Assembly: GCA_019454045.1 (NCBI GenBank)
Contig: SKCR01025352.1
Location: 1 to 64,000, forward strand
DNA: 64,000 bases
DNA from: Zanthoxylum bungeanum
Lineage: Eukaryota; Streptophyta; Magnoliopsida; Sapindales; Rutaceae
Reading direction: 5' to 3'
The notes beneath the pieces were generated by a model, which was given only the letters and a program-made list of their open reading frames with translations, was not told the DNA's origin and searched no databases. Of the stretch, positions 34,581-45,455 are shown piece by piece (within the stretch, counting starts at the first letter, position 1; every line of letters begins with the position of its first letter). The position numbers were made by a program, and so were the translations under genes.

Positions 34581-34740
34581 TTTTAGGTTGCAGGTGTGCG
34601 GCTGTGTGAGAGATTTTCTGGAATATAGTTCACGGCAATGAAGGACTATTTTCCTATGCTTTAGGGGTGAATCCGCTAGGGTTATTTTCTTTGTGTTTTC
34701 GTGAGAATGAGCCAGAGGTTTCAAGGTTGGGTTTAGGCTT

Positions 34741-34750
34741 CTTTTTATAG
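34741..34750 (-). promoter_or_regulatory. Candidate TATA box of Tat LTR
   Basis: On the minus strand CTATAAAAAG lies about 550 bases inside the LTR start, a plausible U3 length. Confidence 0.45.
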
Positions 34751-35302
34751 GCAAAAGGGTTGGAGCTTGTCCTCGTACGAGAAGGGAAATAATATTACAA
34801 TTATGGGGGATATCTCATAATTAGTGTGCTATAAGGAAAAATCTATTTAATTAGGGATGTGATTTGGTTTGATTTGATTTGATCTCTTTTAATTAGGAAT
34901 ATGATTTAATTTGATTTGATTTGAATTCTTTAATTTGGGAAGGTGATTTGTTTTGATTTTAGCATGTGTTTAATGTGTTTGTTTGTTATTTTGGAAGGGT
35001 TGGGCATGAGTTAAGGGGTCTTGGGCGTGGGTTTGGTTCATTTTGGTGGGCTTTTTGTGTGTGGCTTGGTGTATGTGGGCTTGGTGTGTGGCTTGTGGGG
35101 GGTTTTGGGCCAAGGCTAACAATTAAAACAGAGGTTCAACGAGTAAACCCAAAGCTAGGCAAGCGAATTAAATCCAACAAGGTTTCAATTTATGACTTTT
35201 CCCTTCCGACGTTCGTTTCCCATGACTTCCACAACTTAAAGAGGTAGTGTCTCCATGTGAGACTCATCATCGGGACTTATATGCAAAAATGCAGTGCCTA
35301 CA

Positions 35303-35322
35303 GTCGCCCCCACTTTGATGGG
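35303..35322 (-). other. Tat polypurine tract
   Basis: On the minus strand CATCAAAGTGGGGGCGAC directly precedes the LTR start TGTAGG. It fixes the element's orientation and LTR border. Confidence 0.8.
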
Positions 35323-35439
35323 ACTTGTGCAGTGTGTGAAAATGAAAATCCTATCAAAGTTATGCAATGCATTTTTACTTACCTGGCTCGCCAGCTGCCA
35401 CTTGACTCGCCTATTTCTTTGAATTGAGTTGATCTGATT

Positions 35440-35745
35440 ATGCCATACCTGGCGTGCTAAACCCCATACCCGAAGTGCCATACCCGGTGTGCTAAACCTC
35501 ATACCCGAGGTGTCACGGTTGTGTCTGCATACCCGAAGTGCCATACCCGGTGTGCTAAACCCCATATCTGAGGTGTCGCGGTTGTGTCTCCAAACCTAGA
35601 GTGTTATACCCTGCGTGCTAAATCCCATACCCGAGGTGTCGCGGTTGTGTCTCCATACCCGGAGTGCCATACCCGGTATGCTAAACCCCATACCCGAGGT
35701 TTCACGATTATGTCTCCATACTCGGAGTGCCATACCCGAAGTTCT
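35440..35745 (-). repeat. 63-bp minisatellite in Tat 3' internal region
   Basis: About five units with a 63-base period; GTGTCTCC-type anchors lie at 35521, 35584, 35647 and 35710. Because 63 is a multiple of three, frames stay open through the array on both strands (35584-35847 plus, 35604-35918 minus) and give 21-residue peptide repeats. It lies between pol and the polypurine tract, where Tat elements are known to carry tandem repeats. Confidence 0.8.
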
Positions 35746-35790
35746 GATGATGTGTGGGCCTCAACCCTGGGACTCATCCCCAAAATTGAT

Positions 35791-35860
35791 ATTGATGTGG
35801 GCCTCGCCCCCAAACTAATACTGATGTGGGCCTTGCCCCCAAACTGATACTGATGTGGAT
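35791..35860 (-). repeat. 29-bp repeat with GATGTGGGCCTCGCCCCC
   Basis: TGATGTGG starts at 35793, 35822 and 35851, a 29-base period. Related but spaced units with GTGGGCTTCGCCCCCTGGG occur again at 36706-36790. Confidence 0.7.
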
Positions 35861-37053
35861 GTTGCATATCAACATGCTGTATTTGCCTCTCATGAGATAA
35901 TCCTGATGGCTTAAACATTTTTTTCCGTCCTCAACGGATGCTTCGTGTTGAAACCAGAGAACCTTCAAAGTATTTAATACACCCAAATCTGATCGTCTGC
36001 ATGAATGATCTGAACTAGACTCCTAGTGTGTGTGTGTCAAGGCTCTTTTATAGCTTAATCCTTAAGTAAGCCGACTCGAAGATTTTGTCTCGGAGAATTG
36101 GATCAGTGGGTCTAACCAACCGAGATGTCTTGATCATACTCCGTGATTACTTCTTCGTACTCAACATGATGTGGTTTTCTTCTTTTTTCTTTCATCTTTT
36201 TTTTTTCTTTTCATTTTGAACTTATTTTTTTTCTTTTTCTTTTTCTTTTCTTACTTTCGACACACCTACCCTTTAACGTAGCATTTCTCCTCATGGTGGT
36301 CCTAATACTCGCCCACGGGTAGCTTCACGCTTATCGGTTATATGTGGTCTATTTTTTCCTTTTCTTTTCAGAGACTTCTTCTATGTTTCCAACCATATCA
36401 TATATCATAGCATAAGTAAACCAGGATGGACATCTAGGCAAATGGTCATTCACTGATCCGCCATCTCTTCAACTAGTCATCTCGCCGACCACTCAGGCTT
36501 ATACTGCTAAGATTTCGTAATCAAGTGCTCGCGAGTCTAGCCGAGATCAATCCACTCCGAATACCGGATGAGAGCACATCTTGCATTTATCGTTTCTAAG
36601 GTTTTACCCTGCAGCAAACAATATCATCACCGGACATATGCCTAACCATCAAGGACTTTTTTTTTTTTTTACCTCATTGGAATTCTTCTTTTCAACCGTT
36701 GATAATGTGGGCTTCGCCCCCTGGGATTCCTTTCCCGAAACTGATACTGGTGTGGGCCTCGACCCTGGGACTCATCCCCGAAACTAATACTCATACGTTG
36801 CTGCTTCTGGTTGGTTTCCATTTGCCGCTTTCTTCTTTTCTTCTTTGAAATCTGTGAATACAAAATAAAACAAAACACAACAAAACGAAAGAATGCAAAT
36901 ACGTTACGTGTATGCATGCATGCATGAATGGATTTCTTATTCCGTTGGGTTAGGTCTTCCGCCAGTCCTCTTGGTGATCGCTCGGCCTTCTCTTCCTCAG
37001 GCAAAATACTGCTTCAATCTGTCCACGTTGATCGGCTCAGTGAACTCATTCCC
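35861..37053 (-). other. Tat 3' internal non-coding region
   Basis: About 1.2 kb between the end of pol and the repeats. It holds pyrimidine tracts (36177-36262, 36657-36670), an ATGC run near 36911-36925 and related GGGCCTCG motifs. No conserved coding frame was recognised; open frames up to 111 aa are low complexity. Confidence 0.6.
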
Positions 37054-40000
37054 TTACAAGTCTGATAGTCTCACTGCCCCATTTCCCATTACTTTCTGGA
37101 CTATGTAAGGTCCTTCCCAGTTGGGTCTGAACTTTCCTCTCAGGTCTATCGTCGACAGCCTTGATTGCTTAAGTACCAAATCACCCTTTCTGATCTTAGT
37201 AGGACGCACCTTCTTATTGAATGCTCGAGCCAACCTCTTCTGGTATAACTGCATGTGACATAAGGACTTCATTCTCTTATCATCAAGCAATGTCAACTGT
37301 TCAAACTTCTGCGAGGCCCATTCACGCTCAGGTAATTCTGCTTCTGCTAATACCCGCATAGACTGTATCTCGACTTCCACTGGCAGTACCGCTTCCATTC
37401 TATAGACCAAAGAATAAGGCGTGGCTCATGTTGCTGTTCTCACCGACGTTCTGTACCCCCACAGGGCATACGGTAGCTTGTCGGCCCAATCTTTGTATTT
37501 TTCCGTCATCTTGGCTAACATCTTCTTTATTGTCTTATTGGCTACCTCGACTGCCATATTTGCCTGCGGTCGGTAAGGTGACGACTTGTGATGTCCTATC
37601 TCGTACTTCTATAGCATTACCTTTGTTTCTCATTGAAATTGGACGTCATTGTCTGTCACTACATGATGCGGCATTCTATATCGACATATGAGATTTTGGG
37701 CTATGAACTTTGCCATCGTCTTTGCTGTAACATTGCAAAATGATTCGACTTCCACCCATTTCAAGAAGTAGTCTACTGCCACTACTATGAAGCGATGTCC
37801 ATTTGATGCGTGTGGTCGAATTTCTCCGATCATGTCAATTCCCAATGCTGAGAAAAGCCACGGCTCTGATAGCCCATGCAACTCTGTGTGCGGTAAATAG
37901 TTTAAGTTATCGTGCGCTTGAAAATCGTGACAATGCTTTACCAGCTTCACGCAGTCAGCTTCCATGGTCGATCAGTAAAAACCTTGTCTTACTATCTTGC
38001 GGGACAAGTTCAATCCATTCATGTGCGGTCCACATACTCCGGCGTGTACTTCTTCCATTACCTTCTGAGCCTCTTCTTTTCTTAAGCACTTCAACAGAAT
38101 GCCATTCGCTTGCCTCTTGTACAGTTCTCCCTTCAAACTCACATACTGGGAAGCCAATTTCTGAATGGCTATCCTATCTTTTATGCTTGCTTCTTCTGGG
38201 AGTTCTCCACGTTCTAAATACCGCTGAGTGTCATAGTACCAAGGTTTCGCATCATCGACTTCTACTTTCAAGATTCTTTCTATCTCATAAATTGGTTTGC
38301 TTACCGTTGTCAACACCAGAGGTCTCATCACCAACTTCTCCGGATTTTCCCAAGTTGCAGAAAGTGTAGCCAATGCGTCTGCCATTTGATTATCTTCTCG
38401 CGGAAATTGCTGGAACTTACAATCGGGGAGGGCCTGTGCCAGACTCCTGAGGTGGAACAAGTAAGGTTTCAACTGTTCTTCCTTCAATTCCCATTCTCAT
38501 TGCATCTGCCAAACTACCAACATCGAGTCTCCATATACTTCCACGCTCTTAGCTTTCAAGGCTATCAATGTCGTCAATCCGAAGGCGCATGCTTCATACT
38601 CAGCCATATTGTTGGTTACTCCGAACGTCAACCTCTTGGCCATAGGTAGGGTTTCTCCTTCAAGGGTTACTATCACAAATCCGATTCCGGCTCCTTTGCA
38701 GTTCACTGCTCCGTCGAAGTACATCTTCCATCCTTGGACTGTTATAGCTTGGATTTCCTCGTCTGGGAACTTAAACTTGTATTGATATCCTTCTATCGGT
38801 TGTAATGTCAGGAACTCCGCTACGGCTCGCCCTTTGATTACTTTGGAAGTGAGGTACTCAGTATCGAACTCTGTCAGCAACACCAACCATCTGCCTAACT
38901 TCCCAACTAGCGAAGGCACTGAATGCATATATTTCAAAGGATTCTCCTTTGCTACCACTTGGATCTTGTAAGATTGGAAGTAATGACGCAACTTTCTGGA
39001 CGCCCACACTACTGCCAAATAAATCTTCTCTACTTCTTGATAGTGAGCTTCGTACAGAAGCATCTTCTTACTGAGGTAGTAGACTGCATGATCTACCCCT
39101 GTTTCATCTTCTTGTACCATCATTGCCCCCAGCGCTTCGGGTTCAATGGCCAAATATAATACCAAAGGTTTGCCCAGTCTTGGAGGTTTCAAAACATGAG
39201 GTTTCACCAAATATTCTTTGATCTTGTCGAAGGCTTCTTGGCATTGCTCATTCCATTTCACTGGCTGATTCTTCCTTAACAACTTGAAGATAAGCTCGCA
39301 TACTGATGTCAGCTTGGCGATGAACCAACTGATGTACTGGATTTTCCCCAGGAATGCTCTAACTTCTTTCTCTGTCTTCGGCGCGGGCATCTCGATAATT
39401 GCCTTGATCTTCTCAGGGTCTACTTCTATTCCTCCCATTCCTACCCTGTGCCCTAGAAGCTTGCCTGATGTTACCCCGAACACACATTTCTTGGGATTTA
39501 GCCGTAAGTTGTATTTGTTGACTCGTTCAAGGAACTTCTCCAGTGCTTATATATGTCCGCTTCTTGTTTCTGATTTCACCATCATGTCATCCACATATAC
39601 TTCAATTTCCTTATGCATCAAATCATGGAATAATGTAGTGGCCATCCGCTGGTAAGTGGCTCCTGCATTCTTAAGCCTAAATAGCATCACCTTGTAGCAA
39701 TATGTACCATATTCAGTAACAAAAGAAGTCTTATGCTTGTCTTCTTCAGCCATAAGAACTTGATTATATCCTGAGAACCCATCCATGAATGAGTACATGG
39801 CAGATAAAGTCGCACTATCAACCAATACGTCTATATGGGGTAGAGGAAAATCATCCTTCGGGCAAGCTTTGTTGAGGTCTCTGTAATCTACGCACATTCT
39901 GACATTTCCATCTTTCTTCGGCACTGGCACAATGTTTGCCAACCACTCGGGGTACTTCACTACTTCTATAAATCCAACATCTATCTGTTTCTTGACTTCA

Positions 40001-40131
40001 TCTCTAACCCAACGGATATCTAAGATGGCTTTTAAGACATAAGGGTTGACATGATGCGTGTGTGCATGAGATGCATGAGATGCGTGCAATATATGGAATA
40101 TATAAGTCGGCCCATTATCATTCCAAAGCAT
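37054..40131 (-). pseudogene. Tat-lineage gypsy pol: RT, RNase H, second RNase H, integrase
   Basis: On the minus strand, 40131-39547 holds reverse transcriptase (YPEWLANIVPVPKKDG, CVDYRDLNKA, YVDDMM). 39483-38497 holds the end of RT, the ordinary RNase H and then a second RNase H with YFDGA, NNMAEYEAC and VYGDS; this archaeal-type RNase H marks the Tat lineage. 38487-37972 holds the rest of it and the integrase zinc region. 37965-37630 holds the integrase core (IDMIG, TDNDVQF). 37410-37054 holds the integrase C-terminus (KGDLVLK, WEGPYIV). The first pieces are in one frame and broken only by stops at 39547-39549, 38497-38499 and 37972-37974. About 220 bases before 37410 are out of frame. Gag, protease and the start of RT are missing. 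Confidence 0.93.
38497..39483 (-). pseudogene. Dual RNase H segment of Tat pol
   Basis: 328 codons without a stop. Residues 1-60 are the connection from reverse transcriptase (LLGHRVG, FLGKIQYISWFIAKL). Residues about 100-210 are the first RNase H, including DHAVYYLSKK and the Tat-typical LRHYFQSYKI. Residues about 250-328 are the second RNase H, with WKMYFDGAVN, GAGIGFVIV, NNMAEYEACAFGL and VYGDSMLVVWQ supplying the acidic residues. In the family this second domain is thought to replace or assist the first in RNA removal. A TGA ends the segment inside the domain. Confidence 0.9.
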
Positions 40132-40184
40132 TCAACCATACTATTGCGTGGTGCAAACTTGTCCCAGCTGAAAAGGCCCAACTG
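40132..40184. other. Junction between Tat pol and inverted LTR arm
   Basis: About 50 bases that match neither the pol frame nor the LTR arm convincingly. The pol frame already loses family similarity over its first 25 or so codons (40131-40055), so the true breakpoint may lie a little lower. Confidence 0.4.
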
Positions 40185-41160
40185 GCCATGGGATGAATGA
40201 AATATTTGTTATCTCTTGTGGTATATCGGATGGAAACCCAGACGTAAATTCCGTAGCCGAATCCGAATGGACGGTAATGCGGTCTATACTTGGGAAACAA
40301 CTCCACGTACCATTTGAGAGACACACATATTTTGTTTCATCCAATCTCATGTTATTTATTTTTTCTAAGCATGATTTAATCGTTTAGTATGTTATTTTCC
40401 TTTATGCATGATTTAGTTGTTTAGTATGTTCCATTTTTTATGTATGATTTAGGTGTTTATGTGATTAAAGGTATCTCTTTTTGTGATTCTGTTCGAACGC
40501 GTTATCAAACTCTACACGAACGTATGCATTCTGCCTCAGCTCGTTTGAACACATTATCAAACGCTACTCGAACACGTGCATTCTGTTTACCGTTCGAACG
40601 CGTTATAAAACGCTACTCGAACGTGTGAATTTCGTTTATCGTTCGAACACGTTTACGAATGCTACACGAACGCGCATGCACTGGACAGATCCCTTCATCA
40701 TGTTTTATGCATGTTTGTTTCCTTAGTTATTTCTTTCCCCATCATATGCTTAGTTAGCTCTTTTTTTAATATTTATGCTTTTACCGTTACTGTTTATTTA
40801 TCTTTCCGCATTTATTTATTTAATATGTTCATGGAATTGTGTACTTGTCGTTATGTCGACTTACTTTTAAGCATGTAAACTTAGATATAGGTAGTATGCC
40901 AATTTAGATATAGGTAGTATGCCAATTTAGATATAGGTTATTCTTGCATATGTATGTTACGTAGACTTGGTTAGATTATTGCACAAATCCGTTCATTACA
41001 AGTGGCATAAGTAAGGGACTATTCCGAACCCAACGATTTGAGGTATTCCCTTGCGAGGGGTGAGTGCGGCCTTAAATCATTTTCCCAGTTCTCACTGGGT
41101 GGCGAATCCATGTAATTTCTCCGGTTTAGTTCCCCCGTGGGCTACTCCGTACTCCCGACT
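40185..41160 (+). repeat. Inverted Tat LTR arm (right)
   Basis: This is the reverse complement of 33174-34130, from GCCATGGGATGAATG to GTACTCCCGACT, including the GTTCGAAC repeats. A minus-strand element should have a minus-oriented 5' LTR here, so this arm is in the wrong orientation. It ends abruptly against copia LTR sequence at 41161. Confidence 0.85.
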
Positions 41161-41255
41161 GGAACTAATCATAAGGACCTCCTATCATTTATATATCTAG
41201 GTAATCTAATTACAAATGATAAGATAGTGACGCTATGGGTCATAACTGTCCAACA
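41161..41255 (-). repeat. Copia family C LTR end fragment
   Basis: 95 bases matching the outer (start) end of the family C LTR, most like the solo LTR at 25696-27809, ending CTGTCCAACA. It is followed by 50 unassigned bases and then a second LTR fragment. Confidence 0.75.
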
Positions 41256-41305
41256 CTATTTATTTCAATGAAATAAAATATGGAGATGGTATTTTGAATA
41301 ATGGT

Positions 41306-42288
41306 ATAGTAAATTCGGCTGTCGGACTATCCGACACATGCGTACCCGATACCACATTCTTACCGATTTACAAGACATGGTTGGCTTTTAGCAAAGCACC
41401 ATGCCTACCCAATTCTCCAGAAATGTATTCAACATGGAATATATATAATATGTATCAGGCGTAGTATACAATGTATTGTGTATTACAATCCAGTATCAGA
41501 TGTCACATGCTAGGCCCGGGGATGGAATTGTGTCTGCCCCGTACGAAGCATATATCAGATCACTTGCAACTAGTCTCTGTAATCGGATAATCATGACCTA
41601 GGTATACTATCCCGATAGCTGCAGCATTTAAGAGTATCAGTTCTGTATCCTACGTGATCATCATCTCCATATGACTGAAGTGATATTTCCATCTTGACAT
41701 CACACCTAATACACTATGATCCTCAGTATACCCAGAAGAGGTGTACACAGAACCTGTTAAAAACTCGAACGAACAAAACCAAAGCATACTAATTGTCACA
41801 AGTATTAGCGATGCAAGACTCAATTTAAGACCAAATACACCTACCCTGATTCAGATTCCCATAGACACATAGTCATACTACCAATTGGATTCCGATGGGT
41901 CTATCCAGAGCGAAGCTGTTCCCGGTCCAATGGCTAACAGAACCTCCTATCACACTTGCATAAGTATCCAATACTTAAATATATGAGAACTATGCAGTTA
42001 TGCTTCCATAACGCACACACGTGCAATACTAGCCTATTCCGCATTATCGATGTCCAGTCTCGATAATACTACGACTAGGTATATTTAATGATTAAACCTT
42101 TTGTGGATTAATACTGTCTCATATCTTATTAATCTGGTACTAATTATATGTACTTTTATCATTTATATATCCAAGTAATCCAATTACAAAATGATAAAAG
42201 AGCAATTTTCTTTGTCACATAGTTAATTTGTACAAAGAACACCATGTCTTTTACAAATAGTGATGCTATGGTTCATAATTGTCCAACG
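41306..42288 (-). repeat. C3 copia 5' LTR remnant
   Basis: It matches family C LTRs from AGTAAATTCGG (equivalent to 31273) to the LTR start at 42288. The TGAAT after it pairs with that at 30322-30326, identifying it as the outer LTR of C3. Confidence 0.8.
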
Positions 42289-42293
42289 TGAAT

Positions 42294-43467
42294 AACATGC
42301 TTTGTGTGAATACTTGGATGTATTTGTATGAATAATGTATATCAGATGGCTATTAGATGGGTGGGGGAAATTTTGGAAATTGTTGTAAGAAATTTAGAAT
42401 TTATTAAATTGGACCTACGTGTCCAACTTATTATTTCTATTCTCTTTGTATTTCTCTTCTCACCAATTCCCCTCAATGTAAATGAGGTTTCTTTTAGTGT
42501 TATGTAATTGGGTAGAAGAATGTAAAGTGCTAGCGGGAGAGAGGAAAAATAGAGTGATTTCTTCTAGGAATAAATTGTATCGTATATCCATCCGCATATC
42601 ATTATTAATTTTATCGCGCCTTATTATGCTTTTAGAATGCATGTTTACGGGTGTATGATGAGACCTAATCAAAGATAATAAATTGGTTGCCAATTTACGC
42701 GAAAAAACCCTCACTTTAATATTAAGCGATTTCCTTCCATTGAGTGGTTCTCTCTCAAGATCCAAGATTGGCATTAGTTTGTTGGTCAAAGTAAAGATCA
42801 TTGTCCATCGCGGATGTGTTTGAACTACGAAATCTTTGTTACATATCACATGTCTTGGGCAGTTGTGATTTTTTTTCCAAAGTCAAGGTCACCTATGTAC
42901 ATCGACGTGGATTACAAAGCTTTCCCACTATCAATGGGTCACGCTTAACTAGAATCATTAAGCTTGTTGAGCCAGCCAAGGCTTAGTTGATTCAGAGGAA
43001 AAGGTTAGGAAATATATATTGGATATATATCTCGGACTTGGAGGTCTACCTACCGGATCTAGGAATTGGATGGGATCCAATTGATCTTAGAGATCTACTT
43101 ATTTAAGTTTCATACAATTTGTTGGCCAAAGTCAAGGTTGTTTGTTATTTAACGGAATCCTAGCCCACTAGGAAACCGGTTTCCCGAGTACTCCACAGAG
43201 GGTTAGAGGCTCGCCAAAAATAGTGGGAGGCTAGTATTAAATTTTCATTTTTGTTTAATACTTTCTTACACGCGCTCTTTTAATTATTTATCGTTGTTAT
43301 AAATACATATTAGTTGGACTAATATCTTTTATTGCTTTCTATGAAAGTTGGACTATACTTAAAATACTACTCCACTTGTAGTTGGTTATATAGTTGGACT
43401 ATAGTAACCATTACATTTTGAGTGTACCCGAAATCCTTGATTGGATAGTTGGACTATTACAATTGAG
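42294..43467 (+). other. C2 untranslated leader, second part
   Basis: Sequence between the C3 insertion and the gag start. A copia-like leader motif, AAAAATAGTGGGAGGC, at 43216 is shared with the D1 leader (58163). The open frames here (61-129 aa) show no recognised domain. Confidence 0.6.
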
Positions 43468-44240
43468 ATGGCTGGAAAGATTAGCGTTAGGGACATCATC
43501 ATGGGCGAAAATATCTTTAACGACATAAATTTTCCAGACTGGGAAATGAATCTCAAGATAATCCTGGGAGCTGAGAAGTTACTCTATTGGATAGAGAAAC
43601 CTCTCGGGCTCTGAGCGCGGAGTTGAGCAAATAGTAGAGCATAAGCTTAGGAAGACTCATCGTGATGATAACTTTAGTGCTCAATCCATTATGCTTGCTG
43701 CAATGACTCCTTAATTTCATCGTCAAAAATAAGGATTAGATCCTTATACCATGATGCTGAAATCAAAGGATCTTCATAGATCTAACCTTAGATCTTAGAA
43801 GTATGAATTGCAAATGAAGCTCTTTCACTTACGTATGTCAGAGGGTACATCTGTCGAGCACTTGGTGTCGCAGATGATTACTGACATCGAACAGCTAGGT
43901 TAGCTGGGCATTACCTATGAGGCCGAGACTTCCATAGGTTTGATCTTACAGTCTTTACCCGAATACTAGGGCGGGTTCATCATGAACCAAGAGAAAACTC
44001 TTGGAGAGTTAATGGTTATGCTCAAGGAGGCGGATCTAGAGCTTCCAAAAGGGCAAGAAGCGCATTGCGCATCTTACTTCGACATCCCAGAAGGCCAAAG
44101 CTTGGCCGAAGGCTTCTAGAGGTGTGAAGAAAAAAGGCAAAGGCAAAATCGTCACAGTCTTCTGGGAAGACAAATGACATATCCCAAGATGTCTACCTAA
44201 ACTGTGGCAAACAGGGTCACTAGAAGCGAGACTGCTGTAT
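43468..44240 (+). pseudogene. C2 copia gag remnant
   Basis: An ATG at 43468 opens 48 codons (MAGKISVRDIIMGE, INFPDWEMNLKIILGAEKLL) that resemble copia gag; a TGA at 43612-43614 ends them. Further pieces of gag follow in changing frames. Near 44200 a zinc-knuckle pattern NCGKQGH then KRDC is seen, with a stop codon at the position usually held by a tryptophan. Gag would form the particle and bind RNA; this copy cannot. Confidence 0.8.
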
Positions 44241-44487
44241 GGACAAGGCAGACATGAAGGAAGTGAAGGCGGGCAAGGTTCCGACTTCAGGTATGTTTGT
44301 TATTGTAATAAATGTGTCCACTACTGGTTTTAATAATTGGATTTTTGATACTGGATATGGTACATACATATATACTGATGTGCGGGATCTGCTGATTAGC
44401 AGGAGAGTGGCTTCATATGAGATTGACCTACGAGTCAGAAACGAGATGAGAGTTACAATAGGTGACTATTATTTTGTACCTAGTTGA
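44239..44487 (+). pseudogene. C2 copia aspartic protease fragment
   Basis: 82 codons from the zinc-knuckle end. NNWIFDTGYGTYI corresponds to the catalytic D-T/S-G loop of copia proteases, here DTG. The frame stops at 44487 before the domain ends. Confidence 0.8.
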
Positions 44488-44981
44488 CTAGGAACATCAT
44501 CTCTATATTTTGTTTAACCCGTTGCAGGTGTACCTTTGTATTCTGGAACATTATGTGTTTTGTATATAAAGATAACATTTTGATATGTACAGCAGATGCT
44601 AATAATGGTCTTTATATTTTGAATATAAATGAATCTCAAACATATAACATGACAAACAAAAAGCTCAAACTAATTAAATCAGATGAGATTTATTTGTGGC
44701 ATTGTCGTCTAGGACACATTAACAAGACTCATATATCCACTCTTTTGAAGAATTGATACATGGACAGATTCCATCCTAAATCATGTGACGTCAGCGAATC
44801 TTGTTTATTAGGTAAAGTGCCTAAAACACCTTTTAGTGGTAAGGGTGTGCGTGCCATCGAGCTGTTAGCCCTCGTTCATGGTGACTTGTGTTGGCCCATA
44901 TCTAGCCAGGCTAGAGGTGGTTATGAATACTTTGTAACCTTACGGATGTTGCATCGCGTTATGGTTAAATGTATCTTATGA
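44484..44981 (+). pseudogene. C2 copia pre-integrase and integrase N-terminal region
   Basis: 44484-44756 ends with YLWHCRLGHINKTHI, the pre-integrase motif supplying two zinc-binding His. After one stop, 44760-44981 carries SCLLGKVPKTPF with its Cys, then ELLALVHGDLCWPIS with the first catalytic Asp, and GGYEYFVTL. A frameshift follows, near 44950. Confidence 0.85.
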
Positions 44982-45062
44982 AACACAAGTCGGAAACTTT
45001 TGATAAATTCAAAGAGTTTCGACACGAAGTAGAAAAAACAGACCAGTAAAAGTATTAAAACA

Positions 45063-45455
45063 TTGTGGTTGGATCGTGGTGGAGAATACTTGAGCAATGA
45101 GTTTCTCGATTACTTGAAAGAATATGGTATTCTTTCACAGTGGACTCCTCCCGTAACACCTCAATTGAGCGGTGTGTCCGAACAGAGAAACCGAACTTTG
45201 TTGGACATGGTAAGGTCAATGATGAGTCGCACTGAGCTACCAATTTCCTTCAGGGGATACACATTGAACAGTGCAATACTTATTTTGAATAAGGTTCTGA
45301 CAAAGTATGTTGGACAGACTTCATATGAAATATGGACAGGAAAGAAATCGGGTTTCTCATTCCTTAAGATTTGGGGAAGCTGGGCATATGTTAAACGTTT
45401 GGATGGTACCAAACTAGAACCCAAATCGGATAAGTGCCTATTTGTAATTGGTTAG
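45063..45455 (+). pseudogene. C2 copia integrase core
   Basis: 130 codons with DRGGEYLS (second Asp), WTPPVTPQLSG, SEQRNRTLLDMVRSMMS (catalytic Glu), and the integrase-to-RT linker ending LKIWGSWAYVKR. The order and spacing fit copia integrase. The frame ends at a TAG at 45453-45455, and the next piece continues in another frame. Confidence 0.9.

Larger units (their letters stand above)
33155..35302 (-). repeat. Tat-lineage gypsy 3' LTR (about 2.1 kb)
   Basis: The minus-strand start TGTAGGCACTGC at 35302 directly follows a polypurine tract, which is firm. The low end is placed at TGTTCC (33155) because it supplies a TG; 26 bases remain unexplained between it and C3. The region 33174-34130 is repeated in inverted orientation at 40185-41160. 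Inside are a TATA-like box, 35-base repeats (34484-34580) and GTTCGAAC-rich repeats (33650-33830). Confidence 0.7.
30327..42288 (-). mobile_element. Nested copia C3, interrupted by a Tat gypsy complex
   Basis: The low end is TGTTAGTGTCC at 30327 and the high end GTCCAACG at 42288 (terminal CA changed to CG). TGAAT flanks both sides (30322-30326 and 42289-42293), although the ends lie 12 kb apart. That pairs the 3' LTR at 30327-32231 with the 5' LTR remnant at 41306-42288 as one minus-strand insertion inside the leader of C2. Between them are a piece of C3 pol and the Tat complex 33129-41160. The 5' LTR has lost its inner 944 or so bases. Confidence 0.8.

Noticed and set aside
35584..35918. 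Peptide-repeat open frames of 87 and 104 aa
   Set aside because: They exist because the minisatellite unit is 63 bases; no start context, domain or neighbour supports a gene.
37803..38369. 188-aa plus-strand open frame
   Set aside because: It is antisense to the Tat pol frame, which has recognised motifs.
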